Below are positions 11,436-21,704 of a stretch of DNA of 64,000 nucleotides, piece after piece. Positions within the stretch are counted from its first letter, which is position 1. Each line of letters starts with the position of its first letter. The notes under the pieces were generated by a model that was not told the origin of the DNA, made no database searches, and saw nothing but the letters and a program-made list of their open reading frames with translations. Source of the stretch: Mycolicibacterium confluentis (GTDB lineage: Bacteria > Actinomycetota > Actinomycetes > Mycobacteriales > Mycobacteriaceae); the NCBI RefSeq assembly GCF_010729895.1, contig NZ_AP022612.1, positions 5,766,001 through 5,830,000 of the forward strand. Reading direction: 5' to 3'. A program made the position numbers and the translations under genes.

Positions 11436-12136
11436 TGTGCCGTCATCTGGGTTGGCTCGGCGCGCCGGTATCGGTGGCCTCGTTGGTCCTTGATCCGCCC
11501 AACAGCCTTCTGGTGCAGTCGTATTCACCGCGGCGGCAGAAACACGGGCTGATGAACGCCGACGGGTGGGGAGTGGGTTTCTACTCGGCGGATCTGCCCG
11601 ACGGGCGTCCGGCGCGCTGGCGCAGTGCCGCACCGATCTGGGGGGACGCGTCGCTGGCGTCCGTGGCGCCCGCCCTGGTGAGCGGATGCGTGCTGGCCGC
11701 GGTGCGGTCGGCCACGGTCGGCATGCCGATCGAGTCCACCGCCTCGGCACCCTTCACCGACGGGACCGCACTGCTGTCCCACAACGGCATCGTCAACCGG
11801 GCCGTGCTTCCCCTGGCCCCGGACGCCGAGTCGACGGTCGACAGCGCGATCCTGGCGGCCCACATCTTCGCGCGTGGCCTGGACAACCTCGGCGACACCG
11901 TGGCCGCCGTCGGCGCCGAGGATCCGAATGCGCGCCTGAACATCCTGGTCGCCGACGGCACTCGACTGCTGGCCACCGCATGGGGCGACACCCTGTCGGT
12001 GCTGCGTCGCCCCGACGGCGTCGTCCTCGCCAGCGAACCCTACGATGACCACCCGGACTGGGAGGACATCCCGGACCGTCACCTCGTCGAGGTCAGCGCG
12101 ACAGGCGTGACACTGACCGCCCTGAAAGGACTGTGA
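11435..12136 (+). CDS. egtC: Class II glutamine amidotransferase EgtC
   Basis: The 233-residue N-terminal-nucleophile hydrolase removes glutamate from gamma-glutamyl hercynylcysteine sulfoxide. Cys2 directly after the initiator (MCRHLGW) is the nucleophile, and [10 protein letters not shown] is the class II signature. The start at 11435 in a TGATG overlap with egtB is required to place the cysteine at position 2. The gene ends in a GTGA overlap with egtD. Confidence 0.96.
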   Translation: MCRHLGWLGAPVSVASLVLDPPNSLLVQSYSPRRQKHGLMNADGWGVGFYSADLPDGRPARWRSAAPIWGDASLASVAPALVSGCVLAAVRSATVGMPIESTASAPFTDGTALLSHNGIVNRAVLPLAPDAESTVDSAILAAHIFARGLDNLGDTVAAVGAEDPNARLNILVADGTRLLATAWGDTLSVLRRPDGVVLASEPYDDHPDWEDIPDRHLVEVSATGVTLTALKGL

Positions 12137-13098
12137 CGGTGCTGCTCTCCAATCTGCTTCCCGCCGACCACGCCGCCCGCGAACTGCGCAACGATGTCCG
12201 CGACGGTGTGACCACTACGCCGAAATCGCTGCCGCCCAAATGGTTTTACGATGCCGAGGGTAGTGCGCTGTTCGACCAGATCACCCGTCTGCCGGAGTAC
12301 TACCCGACCCGGGCTGAGGCCGCGATTCTGGCCGAGCGCGCGGGTGAGATCGCCGAGGCCAGCGGGGCCGACACTCTCGTCGAGCTGGGCAGTGGCACGT
12401 CGGAGAAGACCCGAAGGCTGCTCGACGCGCTGCGAGCGCAGGGGACGCTGCGACGATTCGTGCCGTTCGACGTGGACGCCTCGGTGCTGGCTCAGGCCGG
12501 CGCCGAACTGCAGCGTGACTACCCGGGCCTCGACATCGACGCGGTGTGTGGGGACTTCGAACGTCACCTTGGTGAGATCCCCACCGGCGGAACACGGCTC
12601 ATCGCATTCCTGGGCTCCACGATCGGCAACCTGACTCCCGGACCGCGATCCGCTTTCCTGTCGGCGTTGGCCGAGGCCCTGGATCCGGGCGACATGCTGC
12701 TGCTGGGCACCGACCTGGTCAAGGACACCGACCGCCTGGTCCGGGCCTACGACGACAGCGCCGGTGTCACGGCGGCGTTCAACCGCAACGTGCTGTCCGT
12801 GATCAACCGGGAACTGCACGCCGATTTCGACCTCACTGCCTTCGAGCATGTCGCCAGATGGAATTCGACCGACCAGCGGATCGAGATGTGGCTGCGTTCC
12901 TCCTCCCGCCAGCGTGTCGTGATCGCGGATCTGGGCCTGACCGTCGACTTCGGCGTCGGTGAGGAGATGCTCACCGAGGTGTCCTGCAAGTTCACCGAGG
13001 CGGGCATCGGCGAGGAACTGGCCGCCGTGGGCCTTCGTCGCACCCACTGGTGGACCGACCCGGCCGGTGATTTCGGGCTGTCCCTGGCGGTCAGATGA
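12133..13098 (+). CDS. egtD: Histidine N-alpha-trimethyltransferase EgtD
   Basis: The 321-residue enzyme uses S-adenosylmethionine to trimethylate histidine to hercynine, the first committed step. [17 protein letters not shown] and [12 protein letters not shown] are the family's substrate and SAM-binding motifs. The length equals the characterised M. smegmatis enzyme, which supports GTG 12133. A GTG at 12139 has slightly better ribosome-site spacing. The stop overlaps the egtE start as ATGA. Confidence 0.96.
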   Translation: MTVLLSNLLPADHAARELRNDVRDGVTTTPKSLPPKWFYDAEGSALFDQITRLPEYYPTRAEAAILAERAGEIAEASGADTLVELGSGTSEKTRRLLDALRAQGTLRRFVPFDVDASVLAQAGAELQRDYPGLDIDAVCGDFERHLGEIPTGGTRLIAFLGSTIGNLTPGPRSAFLSALAEALDPGDMLLLGTDLVKDTDRLVRAYDDSAGVTAAFNRNVLSVINRELHADFDLTAFEHVARWNSTDQRIEMWLRSSSRQRVVIADLGLTVDFGVGEEMLTEVSCKFTEAGIGEELAAVGLRRTHWWTDPAGDFGLSLAVR

Positions 13099-14237
13099 TC
13101 GCCGACGCTGTGCTGGCCGAGAAGTGGCGCGCGGCCAGGCCCCCGATGGCCGGAGTGCACGTGGACTCGGCGGCGTGTTCGCGGCAGTCCTTCGCGGTGC
13201 TTGATGCCACGGCGCAGCATGCCCGGCACGAAGCCGAGGTTGGCGGGTATGTGGCTGCGCTGGCCGCCGTGCCGGCCCTGGACGCGGGGCGCGCGGCCAT
13301 CGCGACGCTGACGGGCTTGTCGTCCGCCGACGTCGCGTTCACCACCAGCGCGCAGCACTCCCTGGATCTGCTGCTCGGCGCTTGGACGGGTGAGCGCAGC
13401 GTGGCATGTGTGCCCGGTGAGTTCGGGCCCAATCTCGCGGTGATGGCCGCGCACGACTTCGACGTCCGGGCGTTGCCGGTCGACGACGACGGCCGCGTCC
13501 GCGTCGACGACCTCACCTCGTTCCTGCGCGCCGACAGGCCGGGACTGGTGCACCTGACCGGAGTTCCCAGCCACCGCGGCATCGCCCAACCAGTGCGGGA
13601 CATCGCGCAGGTGTGCGACGACGTCGGCGTTCCCCTGGTGCTCGACGCCGCACAGGCCCTGGGGCAGTTGGACTGCGCTGTCGGCGCGTCCGCCGTGTAC
13701 TCGACGTCGCGCAAGTGGATGGCCGGCCCCCGCGGCGTGGGATTCGTGGCGGTTCGGCCGGACTTCGCCGAGCGCCTGGCTCGCCGGGTGCCGCCCGTGG
13801 AGTGGGGCGTGGCGCTCTCGGTGCTGCAGAGCTTCGAATACGTCGAGGCGAACATCGCTGCGCGGCTGGGCTTCTCGGTTGCCCTGGGTGAGCATCTGGC
13901 CGCGGGCCCAGAAACCGTACGGGCAGCGTTGGCGGCAGTGGGCCGTGCCACCCGGGAGCGGCTGGACTCTGTGGCGGGCTGGCGGGTGGTCGAGGCGTCC
14001 GAGGACCCCACGGCCATCACGACGCTGATCCCGCCCGACGGGCTCGACCCCGCCGCGGTGCGCACCGCACTGATCGCCGAGCACGGTGTGGTCACCACCG
14101 CGGCCGAAATCGCCAGGGCACCATTTGAATTAACCACACCGGTGCTGCGTGTCGCGCCCCATGTCGATGTGTCCGCGCAGGACCTGGACCATGTGGCGGA
14201 TGCCCTGCTCAGCGTGAGTACACGGCAGACTTCTTGA
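13095..14237 (+). CDS. egtE: Hercynylcysteine sulfoxide lyase EgtE
   Basis: The 380-residue PLP enzyme of the aminotransferase class V/NifS fold cleaves the C-S bond to release ergothioneine. Asp184 (VLDAAQALG) and Lys207 (STSRKWMAG) match the cofactor-binding aspartate and Schiff-base lysine. It is the last gene of the egt operon. Its final 29 bases overlap the 3' end of a convergent membrane protein gene. Confidence 0.95.
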   Translation: MIADAVLAEKWRAARPPMAGVHVDSAACSRQSFAVLDATAQHARHEAEVGGYVAALAAVPALDAGRAAIATLTGLSSADVAFTTSAQHSLDLLLGAWTGERSVACVPGEFGPNLAVMAAHDFDVRALPVDDDGRVRVDDLTSFLRADRPGLVHLTGVPSHRGIAQPVRDIAQVCDDVGVPLVLDAAQALGQLDCAVGASAVYSTSRKWMAGPRGVGFVAVRPDFAERLARRVPPVEWGVALSVLQSFEYVEANIAARLGFSVALGEHLAAGPETVRAALAAVGRATRERLDSVAGWRVVEASEDPTAITTLIPPDGLDPAAVRTALIAEHGVVTTAAEIARAPFELTTPVLRVAPHVDVSAQDLDHVADALLSVSTRQTS

Positions 14238-14619
14238 GGCCGGACGCCATCACGAGTCCCGCCATCACCGCGGCGCCCAGAAGAAGCGCCGCGACGTCGC
14301 CCCACAGATGACCCATGTGATGTCCGTCGTCGCCGAAGGACTGCACGGCCATGACCCCGGCGTGCACGACGCTGGACCACACGGCGAACCAGATCACACT
14401 CAGGTTGGCCTCGGGACGCCGCGCCGCAATCCAGAGGAACACGCCCAGCGTCACATACAGGCCGACGATCATCATGAAGTAGTTGGACGTGTAGGGCGGG
14501 CCGGGGTGCCAGGCCCATCCCGATGGCCAGACCACCGCCAGTGGATAGAGAAGGATCATCGCTGCGCCGAAGACGACGAGTGCGATCTGAAGAAGTCGGT
14601 AACTTCGTGACGTTGCCAT
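14209..14619 (-). CDS. Four-helix membrane protein, unknown function
   Basis: The 136-residue protein has four predicted membrane helices ([53 protein letters not shown] and [16 protein letters not shown]). A histidine-rich loop ([11 protein letters not shown]) between helices three and four might bind metal. No characterised family was recognised. ATG 14619 is chosen because AAGGGGG lies six to twelve bases upstream. An in-frame ATG at 14634 lies before that site. It converges on and overlaps egtE. Confidence 0.72.
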   Translation of the reverse strand: MATSRSYRLLQIALVVFGAAMILLYPLAVVWPSGWAWHPGPPYTSNYFMMIVGLYVTLGVFLWIAARRPEANLSVIWFAVWSSVVHAGVMAVQSFGDDGHHMGHLWGDVAALLLGAAVMAGLVMASGLKKSAVYSR

Positions 14620-14645
14620 GGTGACCCCCTTCACCGGCGGCGGCG

Positions 14646-15314
14646 CTACTCCTTGTGTGCGCTCAACAGGAACGCCGGAAACTTGAGGCGGCCCTTGGCG
14701 TCGCGGGGATGCGGCGGGGCGGGCACACCCGGGATCTGCAGATCGTTGGCGTGGATGAACGCCGGGCGCACGTCATCGATCACCCAGTATCTGCCGACGG
14801 CTTCGCGCAACTCGTCTTCGTCGACCTCATTGGGCTTGACCTCGAGATCGGGCGGGAACGCACCCTTGGCGAAGACCAGGATGTAGTAGTGGGCACCGGG
14901 GGCGGCAGCGCGGAACACCGACCGCTGATAGCCGTCGCGACCCTCCACCGGCAGCGAGTGGAACAGCGTGCTGTCGAGGATGGTGTTGAACTGCTCGTCG
15001 AACCCGGTGAATGTCGTGATGTCGGCCTCGACGAATGTCGCTGTGGTCAACCCTCGTTCCTCGGCCGCCCGGCGCGCCGCGGCCACAGCCGTGGGCACCA
15101 GATCGATGCCGACGACGGTGAACCCCTTGGCCGCCAGTGCCAGTGACAACTCGGCGTGCCCGCACCCGGCGTCCAGCACGGTACCCGTGACTTTGCCGTC
15201 GTCGATCAGCGCCGTGAGTTCAGGTTGCGGCTCCCCGATGTTCCACGGCGGCGGACCCTCGAACTTGCCCTCGCCCCGGTATGCGTCGTCCCAGTCCATG
15301 ACGTCAGAACTCAT
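14646..15314 (-). CDS. SAM-dependent class I methyltransferase
   Basis: The 222-residue protein has motif I (VLDAGCGHAE), motif II (VVGIDL) and an acidic motif (EADITTF) of Rossmann-fold methyltransferases. The N-terminal WDDAYRGEG and PPWNIGEPQPE resemble thiopurine-methyltransferase-like enzymes. It corresponds by position to Rv3699. The start is set at ATG 15314: a TACCGT box at 15322-15327 lies seven bases upstream and no Shine-Dalgarno sequence is present, which suggests a leaderless message. A GTG at 15323 is the alternative. The substrate is unknown. Confidence 0.85.
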   Translation of the reverse strand: MSSDVMDWDDAYRGEGKFEGPPPWNIGEPQPELTALIDDGKVTGTVLDAGCGHAELSLALAAKGFTVVGIDLVPTAVAAARRAAEERGLTTATFVEADITTFTGFDEQFNTILDSTLFHSLPVEGRDGYQRSVFRAAAPGAHYYILVFAKGAFPPDLEVKPNEVDEDELREAVGRYWVIDDVRPAFIHANDLQIPGVPAPPHPRDAKGRLKFPAFLLSAHKE

Positions 15315-15359
15315 GACGGTCACGGTACGCCCGCGAGCTGACAGGTGTTTGTGGGTCTG

Positions 15360-15878
15360 TCAGTCACAGGCGGCAGCGACGCTCTCGGCGGCGTCGTCGA
15401 TTTGGTTCTCCTGGCCGTCCATCTCGGGATCGCTGGCCGCACCGTGCCCGGCCGAATACTCCAGCAGCGCGCCGGTGTAACTACGGATCGCCTGCGCGAC
15501 GTTGGTCGGGGTGTTGGGTGGGATCAGGCTTTCGAGTTGGGCGGCGATCGCGCTCTCGGCCTGCGTGAACCGATTGGTGGCCGCCTTCACGGCCCGGTCG
15601 CCCCATTGCCAATGGGGTCCGCTGACGACAGGCAGCCATTCGGCGTAGGCCTGCTCCCATTGGCGGCTGGCCACTCGATAGGCGTTGCAGGCCTGATCGC
15701 GGGCCTGCTCCTCGGTGAGAGTGTGCGACACATTCACCTCGGGCCGATGCTGCGCGGTGATCAGCCCGGACATCACCCACCCCGCCAGCGCGGAGACCAC
15801 CACAAGCACGAGCAGGCCCGCGGAGAGCAGCAGCCAGTGCCGATGCTGCGAACCGTAGGGCGTCTCATCACGGGTCAC
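15360..15878 (-). CDS. Single-pass membrane protein, unknown function
   Basis: The 172-residue protein has a membrane segment (LLLSAGLLVLVVVSALAG) near residues 15-35 and an exported helical domain with cysteines in QACNAY and at the C-terminal ACD. This architecture is common among mycobacterial membrane-anchored proteins of unknown role. GTG 15878 overlaps the stop of the upstream ligase-like gene as GTGA, so the two are translationally coupled. An ATG at 15896 is possible. Confidence 0.7.
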   Translation of the reverse strand: MTRDETPYGSQHRHWLLLSAGLLVLVVVSALAGWVMSGLITAQHRPEVNVSHTLTEEQARDQACNAYRVASRQWEQAYAEWLPVVSGPHWQWGDRAVKAATNRFTQAESAIAAQLESLIPPNTPTNVAQAIRSYTGALLEYSAGHGAASDPEMDGQENQIDDAAESVAAACD

Positions 15879-17356
15879 GCCGCGGGACCGTCCCACGAGT
15901 GCACAGGCTCATTGCTGTGCATGCGCTCGCAGTACAGGCGCAGCATGTCGGCCAGGGCCTGCGGCCGTGTCAGCCCGCGTTCCTGCAGTGCGTGCACGGT
16001 GCCCACCTGCCAGGCCGCACCCGTGCGACCGGACTTGGCGCGGTGCTCGATGACACCGAGGTAGCGGTCCCGAACCTCCCCGGCCACGCCGCGGCGCTGC
16101 AGGCCCTCGTGTGCCAGTGGCAGCAGGTGGCGCAGCACCAGTTCCTGCGGCGTCACGGCGCCCAGTCCCGGCCAGTACAGTTCGGCCTCCATCCCGTACC
16201 GGGCCGCGTTGTGGAAATTGTGTTCTGCCGCAGCGAAACTCATCTTGGTCCAGACTGGGCGATCGTCGTCGGAGAGCATGCGCATCATTCCGTGGTAGAA
16301 CGCCGCGTTGGCCATCATGTCGACGACCGTCGGCCCCGCGGGCAGCACGCGGTTCTCCACTCGAAGGTGGGGACGTCCCCCCACGACGTCGTACACCGGG
16401 CGGTTCCATCGGTAGACCGTGCCGTTGTGCAGGCGTAGTTCCGACAGCGTCGGGGTGCGACCGGCGGCCAGTTCGGCCTGCGGATCCTCGTCGGACAGTT
16501 CGGGCAGCAGGGACGGGAAGAAGCGCACGTTCTCCTCGAACAGATCGAAGATCGAGGTGATCCAGCGCTCCCCGAACCAGACTCGGGGTCGAACGCCCTG
16601 CGCTTTGAGTTCCTCTGGGCGGGTGTCGGTGGCCTGCGCGAACAGTTCGATGCGCGTCTCGGCCCACAGCTGGTGGCCGAAGAAGAACGGCGAGTTGGCG
16701 CCCAGGGCCAACTGGGGTCCGGCCAGAGCCTGCGCGGCATTCCAGCTGGCGGCGAAGTCGGCCGGGGACACCTGGGAATGCAGTTGCATGCTGGTGCAGG
16801 CCGATTCGGGGGCGATGGTCTCGGCGAGCATCGACAACCGCTCCGGTCCGTCGATGTCGATCACGATGTCCTCACCGCGTGCCGTGAAGATCGAATCGTT
16901 GAGGGCACGGTAGCGGATCGACTCGCTCATCCAGTCCTGCGCGAGGTGTTCGGGCATCAGGGTCGGCAGGATGCCGATCATCACGATGTGGGCACCGCTT
17001 CGGTTGGCCTTCTCCTCTGCCGCGTTGAGACTGGCTCGGACCTCCCCCTCGAGTTCCAGTGCCGAACGTCCCGGCAGTGGTCGCGGCGGGACGTTGAATT
17101 CGATGTTGTAGGCGCCCAATTCGGTCTGATAGGCCGGGTCGGCGATCGAGGCGAGCACATCGGTGTTGCTCATCGCGGGCTGATAGTCACCGTCGACGAG
17201 GTTGCACTCGATCTCCATGCCGGTCAGGGGCCTGTCGATGTCGAAACTGGACTGCGCCAGCATGGTCTCGAAAACATCCAGGCACAGCTGGACCTTTCGG
17301 CGGTACTCCTGGCGATGTGCGCGGGTGTAGTGCGTCGCCTTGACCTCTTCGCCCAC
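15875..17356 (-). CDS. Glutamate-cysteine-ligase-like carboxylate-amine ligase
   Basis: The 493-residue protein belongs to the GCS2/YbdK superfamily. LTGMEIECNLVDGDY near residue 45 and GAYNIEFNVPPRPL carry the acidic metal/ATP ligands. HLRVENRVLPAGPTVVD lies in the C-terminal half. It is longer than EgtA and corresponds by position to Rv3698. Its substrates are unknown; ligation of glutamate or another acid to an amine is expected. GTG 17356 has no Shine-Dalgarno sequence, but TAGCAT at 17363-17368 lies six bases upstream, which suggests a leaderless start. It overlaps the following membrane protein gene by four bases. Confidence 0.85.
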   Translation of the reverse strand: MGEEVKATHYTRAHRQEYRRKVQLCLDVFETMLAQSSFDIDRPLTGMEIECNLVDGDYQPAMSNTDVLASIADPAYQTELGAYNIEFNVPPRPLPGRSALELEGEVRASLNAAEEKANRSGAHIVMIGILPTLMPEHLAQDWMSESIRYRALNDSIFTARGEDIVIDIDGPERLSMLAETIAPESACTSMQLHSQVSPADFAASWNAAQALAGPQLALGANSPFFFGHQLWAETRIELFAQATDTRPEELKAQGVRPRVWFGERWITSIFDLFEENVRFFPSLLPELSDEDPQAELAAGRTPTLSELRLHNGTVYRWNRPVYDVVGGRPHLRVENRVLPAGPTVVDMMANAAFYHGMMRMLSDDDRPVWTKMSFAAAEHNFHNAARYGMEAELYWPGLGAVTPQELVLRHLLPLAHEGLQRRGVAGEVRDRYLGVIEHRAKSGRTGAAWQVGTVHALQERGLTRPQALADMLRLYCERMHSNEPVHSWDGPAA

Positions 17357-17487
17357 ACCGCGATGCTAGCCACGCTCCGGCGTCTAGGGCGGAGTTCGCG
17401 CAGAGTCGTCAGCCCGCACCCCCTGCTCCTTGAATCGCGTTTCGGAGCGCGAGATTGCCGAAGCGTGGCGGACTTGCTCAGAAACCG

Positions 17488-17516
17488 TTCCGAATATTAA
17501 CGCCGGAGTCTATATT
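17488..17516 (+). promoter_or_regulatory. Promoter of the PGRS-like gene
   Basis: TTCCGA (17488-17493) and TATATT (17511-17516) are spaced by 17 bases within an unusually AT-rich patch. A transcript would begin about 45 bases before ATG 17568, leaving room for GGAAAGG at 17552-17558. Confidence 0.6.
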
Positions 17517-17567
17517 TTCATTGCTTCTTCAAGCATTTTCCCGTCGACCACCGGAAAGGTTTCGCGC

Positions 17568-20500
17568 ATGGGTCAAGAGCCGACGATGTCGCCGCACTCC
17601 CAAACACGTTCAGGGAAGCCGAGAGGTCGCCGTCGCCGGCAGCGTCGCATCGAGCCCTACGCCTGGTTGGGCGCGGGTGCGGTCACCTTGGGGGTCGGGG
17701 CGGCACTGACCCTCGGCGCCGGAGTCGCCTGCGCCGAGACCGACGGGGACTCCGCGTCAGCGCCGTCGGCACAGCGTGGCGGCGACGCCTCCGGCTCGAC
17801 CGCCGACCGCACGCGCAGCAGGGCGAACAGACTGTTCACCGCCGGGCCCGCCCCCGCCGCCGGTGACTCCGGGGTGTCCAACCGCATCGCGAACAGGGCT
17901 GCCGCTCTGGAGAAGTCGGCATCGAAGTCGGACGACGACTCCGTACCCGCTTCGGCGAAGCGGTCGACCGCACGGCCGACTCGCCTCGCCGATTCCGAGA
18001 TGTCCAGCCGGATAGCGAAGAGGCTTGCAGCCCTGGAGAAATCGGGTTCGGACTCGGGCGTGGACACTCTCGCCGCATCGGTGAGAGCAACGTCCGTGAA
18101 TTCCGTTGCCTCACTGCCTGCCCCGGCAGCGGCGCTCAAACCACCAGCCCTGCCGACTCCCGAGGACGTCGTCGGCTTCTTCTTCGGTGATGGCACGGCC
18201 ACGCGCCCCAACGGCGGCATCATCATCGGCAACGGCTACTCGTGGACCGCCGACACATGCCCCACCGTCGCCTGCAAGGGTGGCAACGGCGGACTGATCG
18301 GCAACGGCGGCGCAGGATTCAACGGCGGAAACGGCGGTAACGCCGGGCTGTTCGGCAACGGGGGAGACGGCGGCGCCGGCGTGGCGTGGGTCAACGACGG
18401 CGCCGGTGGCCACGGTGGCCGGGCGATCCTGTGGGGCCACGGCGGTGCAGGCGGCGCGGCAACCACCGGTGCGATCGGCGGGCGGGGCGGCACCGCTGGC
18501 CTCTTCTACGGCGACGGCGGTGATGGCGGCCGCGGCGGCAACTCGGTGCCGGCGGGCTCCACCGGCGGTCGTGGCGGCAATGGTGGTGACACCGGCCTCT
18601 TCTCGTGGTGGGGCGCCGCAGGGAACGGCGGCGCCGGTGGTGCCGCCACGAATGGTGGGGCAGGGGGTGACGGCGGAAGCGGCGGCCTGTTCGCGGTGTT
18701 CGCCAATGGCGGTGCCGGCGGCGCGGGCGGTGTCGGACCCCACGGCGGTGCCGGGGGCGACGGCGGCAACGGCGGCCTCTGGTTCGGTGACGGTGGGGAC
18801 GGCGGCACTGGCGGATACGGCGGTGGTGACGGCGGGAACGGCGGCAGCGTCGGAATGTTCTCTCTGCTCGGAAGGGGCGGTGACGGTGGCAGCGGCGGCT
18901 TCGGCCAGATCGGCCGAGTCGGTGTCAACGGTGGCACTCCCGGCGAGCGCGGTGGCGATGGTCTGCCCGGTGGACCCGGCGGAACTGGTGGAAACGGCGG
19001 GAACGGCAGTTGGTTCCTCGGCATGGGCGGCGACGGGGGCTCCGGTGGCGCTGGTGGGACCGGCGGCAACGGAGGTAAGGGCGCCAGCGGCACGAGCGTC
19101 AGCATCGGTGACGGCGGCGCTGCCGGGGACGGCGGTACGGGCGGCGATGGAGGCGTCGGCGGCGCCCAGGGCGGTGAGGCCGGGGTCGGACGCTACCTCT
19201 TCGTGCTCGCGTCGAATGGTCGGGCCGGAACCAGCGGTGCAGGCGGCGCGGGCGGCCAGGGAGGTGTCGGCGGTGAGGGCGGCGACACCACAGACGTCGA
19301 CGGGCGCGGCGGCGCGGGCGGTGACGGAGGCAGGGGTGGCCGGGGTGGCCCCGGTGGTGCAGCGACCGCGATCTCGGCTGCCGGTGCCGGTGGCGCCGGC
19401 GGTCAGGGCGGCACCGCCGGAGGGGGCGGCACCACACGGTCAGGGCTCGGTGGGGCCGCTGGTCTCGGCGGAGAAGGTGGTGACGGCGGCGCCGGTGGCG
19501 CCGGGTCGGCCACCCAGGTCAGCGGTGACGGCGGCACCGGTGGTGCTGGCGGGGTCGGCGGAATCGGTGGGGCAGGCACGACCGGCGCCGACGGAGGCAC
19601 CGGTGGTGACGGCGGCGATGGCGCGGGTGCTGGTGCTGACGGCGGAGCGGGCGTCGGTGACCCCGGCTACGGCGGCGCAGGCGGTGCGGGTGGCGCCGGC
19701 GGCACCGGATCGTCGACCGACGGCGATGACGGCGACGACGGCCGCAACGGCTCAGCCGGAACCGGCAACGCCGCGACCGTACAGCGGGCCACCACGCCGG
19801 GTGGGCTCTTCGCGGGCCTGGTGGACCAGCTCAACTACATCCTGTTCAACCGGCCGCCCACAGTGGACGCGACCCAGAGCCCTGCGACCGGACCCGACAA
19901 GGAGATCTCCGGCGACCTGAATGGCAGCTCCAACAACGGATTCGCCCCCACCTACTCTCTTGGAGAGGGGCCTCGGTACGGCACCGTCGACCTGGACCCG
20001 GACACCGGGAAGTACACCTACACGCCGGACTCGACCTTGATCCAGTCCGGGATCACCGACAGCTTCACCGTCGTGATCAACAACGGGTCGAGGGCCAAGC
20101 TGCCCGGCCTGTTGGGTGGGGTGCAGCAGTGGCTGCACTCGCTGGCGATCCGGATCGGGCTCGCGTCCCCCGACACCGCGGAGGAGAAGGTCGTGCTGGT
20201 GGTGCGCGGTGACGGCATGTACGGCGACCTGAGCAACGCCGTGTACTGGGTGAAACAGAGCTACTTCAACTGTGTGCTGATGGCGTCGGCGATGGCGGTG
20301 GCCCAGGTCACCGGCGAACCGACTCCCGCCGAGGCTCTGATGGTGGAGATCGCGAAAACCTCTGACAGCGTGGAGACTCCCGGGCAGAAGATGTATCTGG
20401 ACGAGAACATCGAAGACGGTGTGGCCGAGGCCGACGCGGTGGTGCTGATGGAGACCAACTTCGGTGTCAAGGCCACCCTCACCAAGTACAACACCGTCGA

Positions 20501-20861
20501 CGACGACGGCAACGTCACCGCGGCGACGCTGGTGGACGGGCAGCGCGCCCTCAGCGATGCCGAGGCGGCGTTGCAGCAGGGCAAGGCCATCATTGCCTTC
20601 GTCAACAGTTCCGTGATCTGGAATGCCGCCCACGGTATGGAAGCCTCGGGTACACCGAACTACTTCAACTCCGACCACGCGGTGGTGGTGATCGCAGTCG
20701 ACCTGAAGAAGGGTCTGGTGTACCTCAACGACAGCGGTCCAGAGTTCGGTCAGGGTATGGCGGTGCCGATCGGCGCCTTCATGAATGCCTGGCAGAGCAA
20801 CGATTACGAGACGATCGTGGTCGAGAAGGCCGGGGCCCAATCGGGCCCGGTGGCGGCCTGA
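17568..20861 (+). CDS. PGRS-like glycine-rich exported protein with C39-like peptidase domain
   Basis: The protein has about 1097 residues. It has an arginine-rich N-terminus, a signal or anchor segment ending in GVACA (about residue 56), and a linker with repeated [20 protein letters not shown] units. Residues about 235-735 consist of GGxGG/NGG repeats like the PGRS region of PE_PGRS proteins. A VCBS/cadherin-like beta domain follows (about 760-840). The C-terminal domain (about 885-1090) resembles C39-like papain-fold peptidases, with Gln897 and Cys902 in KQSYFNC, His1037 in [12 protein letters not shown], and Asn1054/Asp1055 in YLNDSGP. There is no PE domain. Start ATG 17568 has GGAAAGG nine bases upstream. 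The gene interrupts otherwise conserved order between the ligase-like gene and glpK. Confidence 0.85.
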   Translation: MGQEPTMSPHSQTRSGKPRGRRRRQRRIEPYAWLGAGAVTLGVGAALTLGAGVACAETDGDSASAPSAQRGGDASGSTADRTRSRANRLFTAGPAPAAGDSGVSNRIANRAAALEKSASKSDDDSVPASAKRSTARPTRLADSEMSSRIAKRLAALEKSGSDSGVDTLAASVRATSVNSVASLPAPAAALKPPALPTPEDVVGFFFGDGTATRPNGGIIIGNGYSWTADTCPTVACKGGNGGLIGNGGAGFNGGNGGNAGLFGNGGDGGAGVAWVNDGAGGHGGRAILWGHGGAGGAATTGAIGGRGGTAGLFYGDGGDGGRGGNSVPAGSTGGRGGNGGDTGLFSWWGAAGNGGAGGAATNGGAGGDGGSGGLFAVFANGGAGGAGGVGPHGGAGGDGGNGGLWFGDGGDGGTGGYGGGDGGNGGSVGMFSLLGRGGDGGSGGFGQIGRVGVNGGTPGERGGDGLPGGPGGTGGNGGNGSWFLGMGGDGGSGGAGGTGGNGGKGASGTSVSIGDGGAAGDGGTGGDGGVGGAQGGEAGVGRYLFVLASNGRAGTSGAGGAGGQGGVGGEGGDTTDVDGRGGAGGDGGRGGRGGPGGAATAISAAGAGGAGGQGGTAGGGGTTRSGLGGAAGLGGEGGDGGAGGAGSATQVSGDGGTGGAGGVGGIGGAGTTGADGGTGGDGGDGAGAGADGGAGVGDPGYGGAGGAGGAGGTGSSTDGDDGDDGRNGSAGTGNAATVQRATTPGGLFAGLVDQLNYILFNRPPTVDATQSPATGPDKEISGDLNGSSNNGFAPTYSLGEGPRYGTVDLDPDTGKYTYTPDSTLIQSGITDSFTVVINNGSRAKLPGLLGGVQQWLHSLAIRIGLASPDTAEEKVVLVVRGDGMYGDLSNAVYWVKQSYFNCVLMASAMAVAQVTGEPTPAEALMVEIAKTSDSVETPGQKMYLDENIEDGVAEADAVVLMETNFGVKATLTKYNTVDDDGNVTAATLVDGQRALSDAEAALQQGKAIIAFVNSSVIWNAAHGMEASGTPNYFNSDHAVVVIAVDLKKGLVYLNDSGPEFGQGMAVPIGAFMNAWQSNDYETIVVEKAGAQSGPVAA

Positions 20862-20873
20862 ATCTGGCATGCC

Positions 20874-20906
20874 GGACGCACCCAGAGTCTCACTCTGGGT
20901 GCGTCC
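20874..20906. terminator. Bidirectional hairpin terminator between convergent genes
   Basis: GGACGCACCCAGAGT and ACTCTGGGTGCGTCC are perfect 15-base arms with a three-base loop. The right arm encodes the last codons of the convergent methyltransferase gene, which ends at 20890. The PGRS-like gene ends 12 bases to the left. Confidence 0.8.
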
Positions 20907-21639
20907 GCCGCGCCACCACGATCTGCGGTCCGGTGAGTCCGCCGCGCAACTTGACGTCGATGCTGGGATCCGCGTGCCGGGCCAGTGCCCGCAGCGCCGA
21001 CGGGCTGTAGCAGCGCAGTGAACTGATCACGCCGTCGTGCACGAAGGGGAGCACAGGCGCCCACGGCAGCATGGTCGCCAGGCGCAGCACATGCAGCGGT
21101 GCCGGCGGCCGGGGCAGATCGATGATCAGCAGTTGCCGCCCGACCCGGGTGCCCTCGGCGAAGACCCGTGCGGCCTGCCCGGGCGACAGATGGTGGAACG
21201 ACAGCGCGAACAGCACCAGGTCGAACGACGCGTCGGGGGCGTCGATGGCCGTCGCATCCATCTGGCGCACCGTGGCACGGGGCCGCGTCCCCAGATCTCC
21301 TGCCGCGATCCGGGCGACGGATTCGGGGTTGAGGTCGGTCACGGTCACCTCAGCAGTCGGGTGATCGTCGAGGATCAGCCGGGACACCGCGCCATGTCCG
21401 GCACCAAGTTCGAGGATCTTTGGATCGGGTACCGCAGCGACCAACTCCAGGGCCGTATGGGCGAACCGCTGATGGTTGCCGAACACCCGCCCGGTCCAGT
21501 CCAGCGCCGAGACCACCTGTCGCTTGACGTGGTCGTCGACATCGTCGCGGTCCAGGTATTCGAGTCGGTTGGTCTGCAGCAGGCGGTCCAGGCACGACGC
21601 GTCGAAGCCGCCCCGGGGCATCCGATCAATGTCGGTCAT
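20890..21639 (-). CDS. SAM-dependent methyltransferase
   Basis: The 249-residue protein has motif I ([11 protein letters not shown]), motif II ([10 protein letters not shown]), an acidic motif ([11 protein letters not shown]) and motif IV-like [11 protein letters not shown], as in UbiE/COQ5-type enzymes. ATG 21639 is chosen because AGGCAGG lies five bases upstream; ATGs farther out lack this. It diverges from glpK with 65 bases between start codons. The substrate is unknown. A link to lipid or quinone methylation is only a guess from the fold. Confidence 0.82.
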   Translation of the reverse strand: MTDIDRMPRGGFDASCLDRLLQTNRLEYLDRDDVDDHVKRQVVSALDWTGRVFGNHQRFAHTALELVAAVPDPKILELGAGHGAVSRLILDDHPTAEVTVTDLNPESVARIAAGDLGTRPRATVRQMDATAIDAPDASFDLVLFALSFHHLSPGQAARVFAEGTRVGRQLLIIDLPRPPAPLHVLRLATMLPWAPVLPFVHDGVISSLRCYSPSALRALARHADPSIDVKLRGGLTGPQIVVARRTHPE

Positions 21640-21704
21640 GTCTGCCTGCCTGCGGCCCATGTAGTCCATCATGGACGGTCGGAAGTGAATCCGGAGGAGA
21701 CACC

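Noticed and set aside
17430..17567. An upstream ATG extending the PGRS-like protein by 46 residues
   Set aside because: The extension runs through the promoter-like TTCCGA/TATATT region and has no ribosome site, while ATG 17568 has one.
17568..18000. Calling the protein PE_PGRS
   Set aside because: No PE domain or its PE motif is present; the N-terminus is a basic signal/anchor segment.
17568..19770. The dense short repeats could be read as a CRISPR array or a satellite
   Set aside because: They stay in one reading frame, encode GGxGG repeats, vary in length and have no constant repeat with unique spacers.
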